DNA of 64,000 nucleotides from UBA699 sp050261915. Lineage in GTDB: Bacteria > Bacillota > Clostridia > Clostridiales > Clostridiaceae. Positions 1 to 8,029 of this stretch are shown piece by piece (position 1 is the first letter of the stretch; every line of letters starts with the position of its first letter). A model generated the notes under the pieces. The model was not told the DNA's origin and did not search any database. It saw only the letters and a list, made by a program, of their open reading frames with translations. A program made the translations under genes and the position numbers. The stretch covers positions 62,001 through 126,000 of the forward strand of contig JBLNDT010000089.1 in the NCBI GenBank assembly GCA_050261915.1. The letters run 5' to 3'.

Positions 1-1380
1 CTCAGCTTCACTTATAAATTTTTGAAGCAATGGGTATATATCCTTAGGCTCACTTTCAAGTATTAAATGACCTTCTAAGCAAAGCTTACGAATTGTTATA
101 AAATAAGTGTTTAACTTACTTAAGGCTTTTGCAATTTTTGGTTCTTTATCTTTAATAATTTTCTTAAGCTCAAGTATTGGTTTTTTATACAACTCTGCTG
201 AAAACATTTCCCTGGATCTGTCAACAAGGTTATGTGCCTCGTCAATTAGGAAGGTGTAATCCCCTAAATTATCAGAAAAAAATCTTTTTAAGCTAACTCT
301 TGGATCAAATAAATAATTATAATCACATATTACGCAATCACACCAAAGAGTTAAATCTAAAGAAAACTCAAAAGGGCATATAGTATGTTTATAAGCATAA
401 TTTTCTATAATATCTCTTGTTATTCTATTTTCATTGTTAATCAAATCAAGTATTGCAGCATTGACCCTATTAAAGTGACCCTTTGCAAATTCACAATATT
501 CCGGATCACAAATAGATTTTTCCTTAAAACAAATTTTATCCTTGGCTGTAAGAGTAACTGATTTAAACTGAAGACCTTTCTCATGCATATTTAAAAAGGC
601 TTCTTCCACAACTCCTCTAACTATAGTTTTGGCAGTAAGATAAAAAATTTTAGAGGTGAATCCACTTTCTATTGCCTTAATAGCTGGAAATAAGGTCGAA
701 ATTGTTTTACCTATTCCTGTAGGAGCCTGTATAAATATTTTTTTATTTTGTGCAATAGTTCTATAAACTGAAACAGCCATTTCCCTCTGACCTTTCCTAT
801 ACTCTTTAAAGGGAAAGTCAAGTGAATTAATGGAACTATCTCTTATAGGAATCCAGTTACTTGTTAAGCTTGCCCAAATCAAGTACTTATCAATTAATTC
901 AAAAAAGAAATTTTTAAGTTCCATGTAATTAAATTTTTTAATAAATTTCTTTATTTCATTTGTTTCTATCTGAAAATAAGTAAGTTGAACGTCAATAAAT
1001 TCAAGATTATTTTGTTCACAGTAAATAAAGGCATAGCATTTAGCTTGTGCCCAGTGTGTATGGTTATGATTTTCTTCAATATTTTCTATTTTTGAAACAG
1101 TTGTTTTTATTTCATCGATTATATTGCCATTATCATTAGATATTACTCCATCCGCTCGTCCTTCTATAAGGAATTTAAATGACATATATTCAACTGAATA
1201 TTTTAAAACTACTTCCTTTGTATACCCATTATCTTTATTTTCTTTTTGAATTTTCTGATGAGCCTTAGTGCCCTCTAATGCTCTGGAATTGCCAATAAAT
1301 TGAGAATTTATATCACCAGAACGAAGGACGAATTCCACCAGATTCCTAACAGATATACATATTTCTTTATTATTATTCAT
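1..1380 (-). CDS. XPD/DinG-like ATP-dependent DNA helicase with N-terminal nuclease-like domain (partial)
   Basis: The visible N-terminal 460 residues run off the left edge of the window. Translation from the ATG at 1380 shows, near residues 60-90, an EGRADG segment followed by DEIKTT. This fits a PD-(D/E)XK (Cas4/RecB-like) nuclease core. A Walker A motif (APTGIGKT) follows near residue 215. Next come spaced cysteines (KICFKEKSICDPEYCEF) typical of the Fe-S domain of XPD/DinG helicases, then a DEAH box (LIDEAHNLVD) near residue 380. The family unwinds DNA 5' to 3'; DNA repair is the expected role but is inferred. The SD is AAAGG, 8 nt before the ATG. The C-terminal helicase domain is outside the window. 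Confidence 0.85.
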   Translation of the reverse strand, partial: MNNNKEICISVRNLVEFVLRSGDINSQFIGNSRALEGTKAHQKIQKENKDNGYTKEVVLKYSVEYMSFKFLIEGRADGVISNDNGNIIDEIKTTVSKIENIEENHNHTHWAQAKCYAFIYCEQNNLEFIDVQLTYFQIETNEIKKFIKKFNYMELKNFFFELIDKYLIWASLTSNWIPIRDSSINSLDFPFKEYRKGQREMAVSVYRTIAQNKKIFIQAPTGIGKTISTLFPAIKAIESGFTSKIFYLTAKTIVRGVVEEAFLNMHEKGLQFKSVTLTAKDKICFKEKSICDPEYCEFAKGHFNRVNAAILDLINNENRITRDIIENYAYKHTICPFEFSLDLTLWCDCVICDYNYLFDPRVSLKRFFSDNLGDYTFLIDEAHNLVDRSREMFSAELYKKPILELKKIIKDKEPKIAKALSKLNTYFITIRKLCLEGHLILESEPKDIYPLLQKFISEAE

Positions 1381-1449
1381 TATTTCAACCTTTAACCTAT
1401 TTAGTTTATCATATAAATTTTAATCTAAATATTTGATTAAGTATAGTAT

Positions 1450-2343
1450 CTATTGAATAATTCTTCTTACTGAAATAATCCTGCTTTGCCAATAAGAGGT
1501 AGTAATATCGGTTACCTTTACTGTATCACCAGTTTTAGGACTGTGTATCATTTTTCCATCTCCAATATATATTCCAACATGGGATACTAACCCGTTTTGA
1601 TCAATTGAAAAAATTATTAAATCTCCTGGCTGAATATTATTCATGTATACTTGAGTTCCTTCAGCTGCTTGATCTTTAGATATTCTTGGAAGGATATAAC
1701 CGGCTTTGCCAAATACATATTGAGTGAACCCAGAGCAATCAAAACCTCCATCACTTGGAGTGCTTCCACCCCAAACATAAGGCATTCCAATAAGGCTAAA
1801 AGCAGTGTTCAGTACCAAGTCAATTTTTTGCTGTGCTATGGTGGGCTCCTCTGCAAGGCTTACATATAAATTGCTGACCCAGCCTATTCTACCGTCGCTT
1901 AGCATTATTTCAACCCAACTGCCTGATTTACCTATAACTTTAATTTTATTTCCATACCATAAAGCGTGAATAATGCTGTAGCTTGTTCCTGGACCGCTTC
2001 GCACATTAAGTTTGCTGGCTGTTACAATAGCTGTAGTTGAAAGCTTAGTTATATAGTAGGTTTGTGTAATTGATGATGTATCCGAGGCTTCAACACTGGC
2101 AATAGACACAAATGGAATAGAGGCTAACATTACAGATCCAATAATTATTTTTGCACAGCTTATTTTAATATTTGGAAATTTTTCAGCTATAAGATTTTTA
2201 ACTTGTTCATCCAAGCCTAATACATTCTTTTTTATATCAGAAAAAAATTCGCTGGAAAATTCAGTTGCATTAGGATTTAAATATATTACCACATAATACT
2301 CACCATTATCATTTTCAAGTTTACAATCATTATACCAACTCAT
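1450..2343 (-). CDS. SH3-domain NlpC/P60 cell-wall endopeptidase with cytoplasmic-like N-terminal extension
   Basis: A 297-residue protein. Residues 1-60 are polar (YYVVIYLNPNATEF...) and do not look like a signal peptide. A hydrophobic segment follows at about 65-85 (IIIGSVMLASIPFVSIASV), so the rest is probably outside the membrane. A bacterial SH3 domain lies at about 105-160 (LNVRSGPGTSYSIIHAL...GWV). A C-terminal NlpC/P60 peptidase domain has the catalytic Cys in FDCSGFTQYVF and the His in SHVGIYIG. Such enzymes cut D-Glu-diamino acid bonds in peptidoglycan stem peptides. The long N-terminal segment ahead of the membrane helix is unusual and I do not recognise it. The SD AAGGAGG lies just upstream of the ATG. 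Confidence 0.85.
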   Translation of the reverse strand: MSWYNDCKLENDNGEYYVVIYLNPNATEFSSEFFSDIKKNVLGLDEQVKNLIAEKFPNIKISCAKIIIGSVMLASIPFVSIASVEASDTSSITQTYYITKLSTTAIVTASKLNVRSGPGTSYSIIHALWYGNKIKVIGKSGSWVEIMLSDGRIGWVSNLYVSLAEEPTIAQQKIDLVLNTAFSLIGMPYVWGGSTPSDGGFDCSGFTQYVFGKAGYILPRISKDQAAEGTQVYMNNIQPGDLIIFSIDQNGLVSHVGIYIGDGKMIHSPKTGDTVKVTDITTSYWQSRIISVRRIIQ

Positions 2344-2472
2344 AAAATCCTCCTTAAAATTAAATATAATCCTAGGATACCCAAAAACAATATAAATTAT
2401 TATTTAGTTATTCTTATCAAGTGGGATTTGTGGTATAATTTGATTAATATTTATATAAGGGGATGTGATAAT

Positions 2473-2943
2473 ATGTATACTAATACTTTTAACGGTTTGG
2501 AAATGCTTAAGATTGCTATAACTATGGAAGAAGAAGGATTTAAATTTTACACTGAAGGGGCAAAAAATACTTCAGGAGATGTAAAGGAATTTTTAACTGC
2601 AGCGGCAGCCCAGGAATGGGTTCATAAAGAAGTATTTTCAAAGCAGTACGAAGGTTTATTAAATGAAAAGGGTGATACTTATGAATACATATTTGATTCA
2701 GAAGTTTCAGCTTACTTAAAGGCCCTTATTGAAAATAAGGTTTTTGATAATGAAGAAAAAAATAAAAATGCTTTTAAAGATTTTAAATCTGCTGTTGAAC
2801 AGAGTGTAAAATCAGAAGAACTTACTGTAAGCGTATATGAAAAAATGTATGAAGGAATTACAAACCCAGAAGCAAAAGCAATAATGGAAAAAATAATAAA
2901 TGAAGAAAAAGCCCATGTAACTTATTTCAAAAGTTTATTATAA
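2473..2943 (+). CDS. Ferritin-like/rubrerythrin-family protein
   Basis: A 156-residue, all-helical protein with the ferritin-like diiron pattern: MEEEGFKFY in helix 1, EWVHKEVF in helix 2, SEELTVSVYEKM in helix 3 and INEEKAHVTYF at the end. It lacks the C-terminal rubredoxin CxxC domain of classical rubrerythrin. Proteins of this type in anaerobes are linked to peroxide detoxification or iron handling; the substrate here is not known. The start at 2473 is chosen because AAGGGGATGTG precedes it at good spacing, whereas an in-frame ATG 15 codons upstream has no SD. It is followed by a strong terminator, so it is probably monocistronic. Confidence 0.82.
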   Translation: MYTNTFNGLEMLKIAITMEEEGFKFYTEGAKNTSGDVKEFLTAAAAQEWVHKEVFSKQYEGLLNEKGDTYEYIFDSEVSAYLKALIENKVFDNEEKNKNAFKDFKSAVEQSVKSEELTVSVYEKMYEGITNPEAKAIMEKIINEEKAHVTYFKSLL

Positions 2944-2975
2944 AAAATGCAGATGTACCAACATCTGCATTTTTA
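2942..2975 (+). terminator. Intrinsic terminator after the ferritin-like gene
   Basis: The arms AAATGCAGATGT and ACATCTGCATTT are perfectly complementary around an ACCA loop, and T residues follow. The hairpin starts directly at the stop codon. Confidence 0.9.
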
Positions 2976-3039
2976 AGTTTGAATATACCAAGTGGTACAT
3001 GATATAATATTTTAACACAATGTTTAAGGAGATAAAAAT

Positions 3040-3792
3040 ATGGATAAGGACAAAAAAATTGCTGTACTTATTGATGCTGATAATGTATCTGAAAAGTATA
3101 TCAAATATATTATTGATGAAATATCAAATCATGGAACACCTACCTACAAAAGAATATATGGAGATTGGACAAAGCCGCAGCTTGCACCTTGGAAAAATGT
3201 GCTTTTAGATTATTCAATAACCCCAATTCAGCAATATAGCTATACTACTGGTAAGAACGCTACAGATGCTGCGCTTATTATTGATGCTATGGATATACTA
3301 TATTCAAAAAATGTTGATGGGTTTTGTATAGTGTCTAGTGACAGTGATTTTACAAAACTTGCAGCCAGGCTAAGGGAAGCAGGTATGTATGTTATTGGAA
3401 TGGGAGAGAAGAAAACTCCTACACCATTTATTTCAGCATGCGAGAAGTTCAAATATCTTGAAGTTCTTGCATCCATGTCAACAAAACCTAATGAAGAAAA
3501 GAATACAAGGGAAAAACAAAAACAAGAGGAGCCAAAGGTTGGAACTACAAGCATAGATAAACTTATTGAGGTTATTAAAATTATTATAACAGAAATATCC
3601 GACGAGGATGGCTGGGCATTTCTTGGTGAACTTGGAAATACCCTAAATAAAAGATATCCGGATTTTGACGCGAGAAATTATGGATATTCAAAACTTACTC
3701 CATTTGTAAAGTCTCTTAAAGAATTTGAGATAAGGTCTGTAAAAACCAGTAATCCAAGTATTAGTCTTAAATATATTAGAAATAAGGTTTAA
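3040..3792 (+). CDS. NYN-domain protein with C-terminal LOTUS/OST-HTH domain
   Basis: A 250-residue protein. The N-terminal NYN (PIN-like) nuclease fold shows conserved acidic residues in VLIDADN (residues 9-15), NATDAALIIDAMD (about 80-92) and VSSDSDF (about 98-104). A charged linker (NEEKNTREKQKQEE, about 152-165) leads to a C-terminal module with GWAFLGELGNTL and YGYSKLTPFV, as in OST-HTH/LOTUS RNA-binding domains. The family is thought to act as RNA-binding ribonucleases; the target is unknown. The SD AAGGAGAT precedes the ATG. The gene lies between two hairpins, with the MBL gene only 9 bp downstream, so the two may be co-transcribed. Confidence 0.85.
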   Translation: MDKDKKIAVLIDADNVSEKYIKYIIDEISNHGTPTYKRIYGDWTKPQLAPWKNVLLDYSITPIQQYSYTTGKNATDAALIIDAMDILYSKNVDGFCIVSSDSDFTKLAARLREAGMYVIGMGEKKTPTPFISACEKFKYLEVLASMSTKPNEEKNTREKQKQEEPKVGTTSIDKLIEVIKIIITEISDEDGWAFLGELGNTLNKRYPDFDARNYGYSKLTPFVKSLKEFEIRSVKTSNPSISLKYIRNKV

Positions 3793-3801
3793 TTATTTAT
3801 T

Positions 3802-4620
3802 ATGAAGATTATTACCCTGCTTGAAAACAGAACTATTTCAAAAGAATATGATACAAGGCATGGCTTATCTCTATACATAGAAACATTTAATCATAAAATA
3901 CTTTTTGATATGGGACCAGATGCTACCTTTGCAAAGAATGCTGTGAAGCTTGGTGTTGACTTAAAAGAGGTTGACATAGCAGTAATATCCCACGGCCATT
4001 ATGATCATGGGGGAGGCTTGGAAACATTTTTAAAGCTTAATAGTAAAGCTTCAATTTACATAGGTAAAGGAGCTTTTAACAAACACTATAAAAAAATTTT
4101 AAGATATTTTAATTACAATATAGGACTAAATAATAAATTAGTATATAACAACAGAATTACATTTGTAGATGAATTCCTTAAAATTGATGAAGAACTTATT
4201 TTATTTGGTGATATTCAAGGTAATCTGTTATATCCACCAGGCAATAAAACACTTTATAAGAAATATGCAGTTGGTGTAAAAAGAGATGATTTTCAACATG
4301 AAATAAATCTTTTAATAAGAGAAAATACAAAACATACTTTGTTTTGCGGGTGCGCCCATAAGGGAATAATAAATATTATATCCAAAGCAAAACTTATTGC
4401 AGCTGATAATATTGATTTTGTACTAGGTGGCTTTCATTTAATGAGAATAAACCAAAATGATTCTAAGGGGTTTTTAGATGAGCTTTCAAAATATTTAAAA
4501 AGCAGCAATGCTTTAAAATTTTATACATGCCACTGTACGGGAGAAAATGCATACAATTATCTTAAAAATGATATGGAAAACTTATATGAAATTAAAACCG
4601 GGGAGATAATTGAAATTTAA
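3802..4620 (+). CDS. MBL-fold metallohydrolase
   Basis: A 272-residue metallo-beta-lactamase fold protein. The metal site motif HGHYDHGG is at about residues 64-71, the second-metal histidine region is in CGCAHKG (about 181-187), and later ligands are in GGFHL and CHCTG. The length and motif order resemble MBL proteins annotated as dihydropterin-methyl-ribofuranosyl-aminobenzene phosphate synthase-like; the actual substrate is not deducible. It starts 9 bp after the NYN-LOTUS gene. The only SD-like stretch (AAGG) overlaps that gene's end, so translation may be coupled. Confidence 0.82.
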   Translation: MKIITLLENRTISKEYDTRHGLSLYIETFNHKILFDMGPDATFAKNAVKLGVDLKEVDIAVISHGHYDHGGGLETFLKLNSKASIYIGKGAFNKHYKKILRYFNYNIGLNNKLVYNNRITFVDEFLKIDEELILFGDIQGNLLYPPGNKTLYKKYAVGVKRDDFQHEINLLIRENTKHTLFCGCAHKGIINIISKAKLIAADNIDFVLGGFHLMRINQNDSKGFLDELSKYLKSSNALKFYTCHCTGENAYNYLKNDMENLYEIKTGEIIEI

Positions 4621-4645
4621 TAAGGCACGCAATTGCGTGCCTCTT
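4619..4645. terminator. Bidirectional terminator between convergent genes
   Basis: Palindrome GGCACGCAATTGCGTGCC (about 4623-4640) followed by CTCTTTCT on the plus strand. It separates the plus-strand MBL gene from the minus-strand wall-binding protein gene. Confidence 0.8.
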
Positions 4646-4646
4646 T

Positions 4647-5438
4647 CTATTTTGTTGAAATATTTAATTTAACGTAATCACTGCCTTTTTCAACAAAGAA
4701 ATATTTTATTAAATCTAATTTGGTCGTACTTTTGTTAACTGCAATAAAAGTTTCTGCAGTACATGTATCTCCAACATTTAATAGTTCCTTTGGAGCTTTA
4801 GTTATGTTATTTGGATAGGAGTATGGGGCATTTTCAGAATTAGGTAAAGTGTCAAATCCGTAAATGTATAAACCCATTACATTTGAAGTACCCTTTGATA
4901 ATAACTTATAGGTGTAAGTTAATTTATAAACTTCTGCAGGAGCTGTATTTACATATTTATTTCTGTCATTAGTCAGCTCAACACTATTAACTGTAAGTTC
5001 ATAAGTTCCAAAGTTTACATCCTTTATTACAGCAGTTTCACCAATTTTTAAAACTTTGTGAAAGGTTCCGTCACTTTCTGCTGTCCAGCCATCAACGGTT
5101 GTATTTGATGCCATTGCACCACTATTGTAAAAATAATACCATTTTGATTTTATAAGCTGCCATCCTGTAGCCATTGAACCATTATTATTCAGATAGTACC
5201 AGTTTGAACCATCTAACAGCCATCCTTGAGCCATATCTCCATTACTATTTAGATAGTACCAATTTTGTCCATCCTTAAGCCATCCAATGGATTTCACACC
5301 ATTTGAATAATGATTCCAGGATACGCCGTTGCTCTTCCAACCGCTGATTCCAGCAGCATTAACATTTCCATTAGGCAAAATCAATGTTCCAGCTATTGCA
5401 AAGCAGCTAAGTGCTGCAGCAAATTTCTTTTTAAACAA
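4647..5438 (-). CDS. Secreted choline-binding-type (cell-wall-binding repeat) protein
   Basis: A 263-residue exported protein. The signal peptide is KKKF followed by a hydrophobic AAALSCFAIAGTLILP stretch, with a likely cleavage site after NVNA. About four tandem glucan/choline-binding repeats follow (GWLKDGQNWYYLNSNGDMAQ, GWLLDGSNWYYLN..., GWQLIKSKWYYFY...) to about residue 120. The C-terminal 130 residues form a beta-rich domain (IKDVNFGTYELTVNSVEL...) that may be DUF4352/Ig-like. The start is set at the TTG at 5438 because GGAGGTG lies 6 nt upstream; a longer reading would include the SD in the gene. It follows the lipoprotein gene directly and is probably co-transcribed with it. Confidence 0.8.
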   Translation of the reverse strand: MFKKKFAAALSCFAIAGTLILPNGNVNAAGISGWKSNGVSWNHYSNGVKSIGWLKDGQNWYYLNSNGDMAQGWLLDGSNWYYLNNNGSMATGWQLIKSKWYYFYNSGAMASNTTVDGWTAESDGTFHKVLKIGETAVIKDVNFGTYELTVNSVELTNDRNKYVNTAPAEVYKLTYTYKLLSKGTSNVMGLYIYGFDTLPNSENAPYSYPNNITKAPKELLNVGDTCTAETFIAVNKSTTKLDLIKYFFVEKGSDYVKLNISTK

Positions 5439-5453
5439 ATAAAACACCTCCAA

Positions 5454-6644
5454 TTATTTAATTGATGCTTTTATTAAATCGGTATAATTAAATGAATTTG
5501 TTGAATTTAATTTTGGCATATCAATAACTATATCTTCATTTATATTAGTAATATCAGTATTGAAAGTAAGGCTTATTGTATAAATACCAGTTAATCCGCT
5601 GTCATATTTTGTTCCAGCTGCTTTGGTTATTGCAGGTATATCAAGAACAAGTTGTGCAGTTCCACTTTCATTAACTATATATCCATCAGCATTAACAGCA
5701 TATTTAATTACGATTCCATCATCTCCAAGAATTTTTACATCATTTAAAACATCTAAAGCTTTATTCATGCTTGCAACTGCACCTGGAAGATCAGTTGTTA
5801 ATTGAATTAAAGCCTTGTTAAACTGAGCTTTTGCAATTTCTGTTTCTTTATTGTTAGAATCGTAAACAGACATAACTGAAGTGAAGTAATTTCTTACGAA
5901 ATTTATTGCATCTGGATTTTCTCCAAGGTTATTTACAGTGTATCTCATTAAACTTTTAAGTGAGCTGTCTGTTAACTTAACTTGATAAATTGTAACCTGC
6001 TGAGTTTGTCCACCTACAGTAATTGAATCAGTTCCTAATTTAGTAACATATGTACTGCCAGGGTTAAATTGTTCAGCATACTTTCCAAAGAAATAAAGAA
6101 GGTCTGATTGAGATTCTTTGCTAAAGGCCATAAGTTTGTTGTAATCAACCGGGATTGCGCCTTGAACCTTATTCAAATCATCCATGTTCATTACCATATA
6201 ACTTTTGTTCTTAAATTCATTTGGAAGCTGAGCTGTAAGTAGGTCAGGCAGTTTTACAATTTCATTTATTGAAGATTTTCCATTACTCATATCCACATCT
6301 GCCCAAATTCCCATATTAAATGGCATTTGACCTAGCTGCATGTTTATATCTTCTTGAACCTTGGCTTTCGTATTATCCTTATTTGATACCGTTTTTGCTA
6401 AAACTGAAAAAGTTGAACTGTTTATCATAGGCATAGCAGTATCCATAACCTGCTTTTCCTGCTGAGACATATTTTCAGCAGAAATTTTAATAGATAAATC
6501 GGATTTAAACTGCATTGAAGTTATTGTTTGGCTTTTCCCTATTGCAGTGGCAAGTGCAGCCCCGTCAGTGGAACATCCTGTAAACAAAGAAGATGTCATA
6601 AGGAGCCCTATACCTATTGCTGCAAGCTTTTTAACATTTTTCAT
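5454..6644 (-). CDS. Lipoprotein of unknown function
   Basis: A 396-residue protein. It has a lipoprotein signal sequence (KKLAAIGIGLLMTSSLFTGC) with Cys23 as the lipidation site. The rest is soluble and rich in Ser/Thr/Asn, with regions such as MQFKSDLSIKISAENM and QMPFNMGIWADVDM. These recall clostridial lipoproteins that also occur beside copper-amine-oxidase-like and wall-binding proteins. No catalytic motif is seen. A strong SD (AAGGGGGG) precedes the ATG. The stop codon abuts the SD of the wall-binding gene, which suggests a two-gene surface-protein operon. Confidence 0.75.
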   Translation of the reverse strand: MKNVKKLAAIGIGLLMTSSLFTGCSTDGAALATAIGKSQTITSMQFKSDLSIKISAENMSQQEKQVMDTAMPMINSSTFSVLAKTVSNKDNTKAKVQEDINMQLGQMPFNMGIWADVDMSNGKSSINEIVKLPDLLTAQLPNEFKNKSYMVMNMDDLNKVQGAIPVDYNKLMAFSKESQSDLLYFFGKYAEQFNPGSTYVTKLGTDSITVGGQTQQVTIYQVKLTDSSLKSLMRYTVNNLGENPDAINFVRNYFTSVMSVYDSNNKETEIAKAQFNKALIQLTTDLPGAVASMNKALDVLNDVKILGDDGIVIKYAVNADGYIVNESGTAQLVLDIPAITKAAGTKYDSGLTGIYTISLTFNTDITNINEDIVIDMPKLNSTNSFNYTDLIKASIK

Positions 6645-6761
6645 TATATTCCCCCCTTGAAAATTTAAATCTTATTATATATTACCATCTTATGGTATAT
6701 AAGTAAACATTCTTAGAAAGCAAACAAATATTTGATAATTATAAATTATTGTTAATCAGCA

Positions 6762-6790
6762 TTGACATAATAGATGTTTTGGTTTAAACT
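6762..6790 (+). promoter_or_regulatory. SigA-type promoter of carAB
   Basis: TTGACA at 6762-6767, a 17-nt spacer, and TAAACT at 6785-6790. It lies upstream of a leader of about 185 nt that carries the attenuator elements. Confidence 0.7.
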
Positions 6791-6802
6791 ATTATGTGAT
6801 GA

Positions 6803-6964
6803 ACTTTAAATTGGTCCTGAGAGGCCAGAAAGGGGAGATATTCGATGAATATGCTTTTTTGTGTCAAACAAATTTCAAGTTATAAATTAAATATAATCCC
6901 TGTAATTAATTACGGATAGTAAGAGGACTAGTATTTTTATTCTCTTTCCTATCCGTTTATTTTG
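6803..6964 (+). promoter_or_regulatory. PyrR-type attenuator leader of carAB
   Basis: The segment GGTCCTGAGAGGCCAGAAAG (about 6813-6832) closely matches the PyrR-binding loop consensus of Gram-positive pyr leaders (UCCAGAGAGGCU then AAGGG). Downstream, 6912-6956 forms a terminator hairpin (ACGGATAG with CTATCCGT plus AAGAG with CTCTT), followed by TTATTTTGT just before the carA SD. GGTCCT can pair with AGGACT at 6924-6929, giving a possible antiterminator. Inference: UMP-bound PyrR stabilises the loop, allowing termination and lower carAB transcription. The pairing model is not computed. Apart from this leader and gene 5' ends, 6645-6982 holds no gene. Confidence 0.8.
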
Positions 6965-6982
6965 TATTTAGGAGGTTATTTT

Positions 6983-8029
6983 ATGAAAGCAAAGCTTATT
7001 TTAGAAAATGGAAGTGTTTTTGAAGGTGAAGCCTTTGGATACCTGCAGGAAACTGTGGGAGAAGTTGTTTTTAATACAGGTATGACCGGTTATCAAGAGG
7101 TATTAACAGACCCATCCTATTATGGACAAATAGTAACAATGACTTACCCACTCATAGGTAATTATGGACTCAATCTTCAAGATGCAGAGTCATCCTCTCC
7201 AAAGGTTAGAGGTTTTATTGTTAGGGAAGCATGCAAGTTTCCTAATAATTTCAGATGTGAAATCAGCCTTGAGGATTACTTGAAGAACAATAAGATAATG
7301 GCTCTAGAAAAAATTGATACAAGAGCTTTAACAAAAATATTAAGAGATAATGGAACAATGAAGGGTATAATAACCTTAGAGGAATTAAGTGATTCCTACA
7401 TTAAGGAAAAGCTGGATGCTTTCAGCAACAAAGATGCTGTTAGCATAGTTACTACTGAAAAGCCTTATGTAATACCTGGAGATGGAATCCATGTTGCTGC
7501 AATGGACTATGGAATAAAAACAAATATATTAAGATCTTTTCAAAAGAGAGGATGCAAAATCACTGTATTCCCGGCAAATACAACTGCTGAAGAGGTACTA
7601 GCTGTAAACCCGGATCTTGTGTTTTTGTCAAACGGTCCTGGAGATCCTGAAGATTTAACAGAGATTGTCAGCAATGTTAAAAAACTTATTGGTAAAAAGC
7701 CAATAGTTGGAATATGCCTTGGTCATCAGCTTTTAGCACTTGCCTTAGGCGGTAAAACAAGCAAGCTTAAATTTGGACATAGAGGATGCAATCACCCTGT
7801 TAAGGATTTAGAGGAAAACAAGGTCTATATAACAACACAAAATCACGGATACTATGTAAGTGAGATGCCTATGGACACAAAGGTTACCCATGTTAGTGTA
7901 AATGATGGAACAGTTGAAGGCATGAGGCATGAAAAACTTCCTATATATAGCGTACAGTTTCATCCTGAAGCATGCCCTGGTCCAAAAGACGTAAATTACA
8001 TTTTTGATAAGTTTTTGGAGGTGAAATAA
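6983..8029 (+). CDS. carA: Carbamoyl-phosphate synthase small subunit
   Basis: A 348-residue glutaminase subunit that supplies ammonia from glutamine for carbamoyl phosphate, used in pyrimidine and arginine synthesis. The N-terminal CPSase domain starts MKAKLILENGSVFEGEAFG. The class I glutamine amidotransferase domain has the nucleophile Cys in GICLGHQLLALALGG and the His/Glu pair in YSVQFHPEACPGP. The ATG at 6983 is chosen because GGAGG lies 7 nt upstream; an in-frame TTG at 6962 has no SD. The stop overlaps the carB ATG by one base (TAATG), so the subunits are translationally coupled. Confidence 0.97.
   Translation: MKAKLILENGSVFEGEAFGYLQETVGEVVFNTGMTGYQEVLTDPSYYGQIVTMTYPLIGNYGLNLQDAESSSPKVRGFIVREACKFPNNFRCEISLEDYLKNNKIMALEKIDTRALTKILRDNGTMKGIITLEELSDSYIKEKLDAFSNKDAVSIVTTEKPYVIPGDGIHVAAMDYGIKTNILRSFQKRGCKITVFPANTTAEEVLAVNPDLVFLSNGPGDPEDLTEIVSNVKKLIGKKPIVGICLGHQLLALALGGKTSKLKFGHRGCNHPVKDLEENKVYITTQNHGYYVSEMPMDTKVTHVSVNDGTVEGMRHEKLPIYSVQFHPEACPGPKDVNYIFDKFLEVK

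Noticed and set aside
4647..5438. Possible mobile or phage lysin origin for the wall-binding repeat protein
   Set aside because: No catalytic domain, integrase or phage neighbours; a secreted surface protein is simpler.
6836..6860. Small AT hairpin (ATATTC/GAATAT then TTTTTT) after the PyrR loop as a terminator
   Set aside because: Only six A/T-rich pairs; the stronger hairpin at 6912-6956 is the better terminator. It may still affect leader folding.
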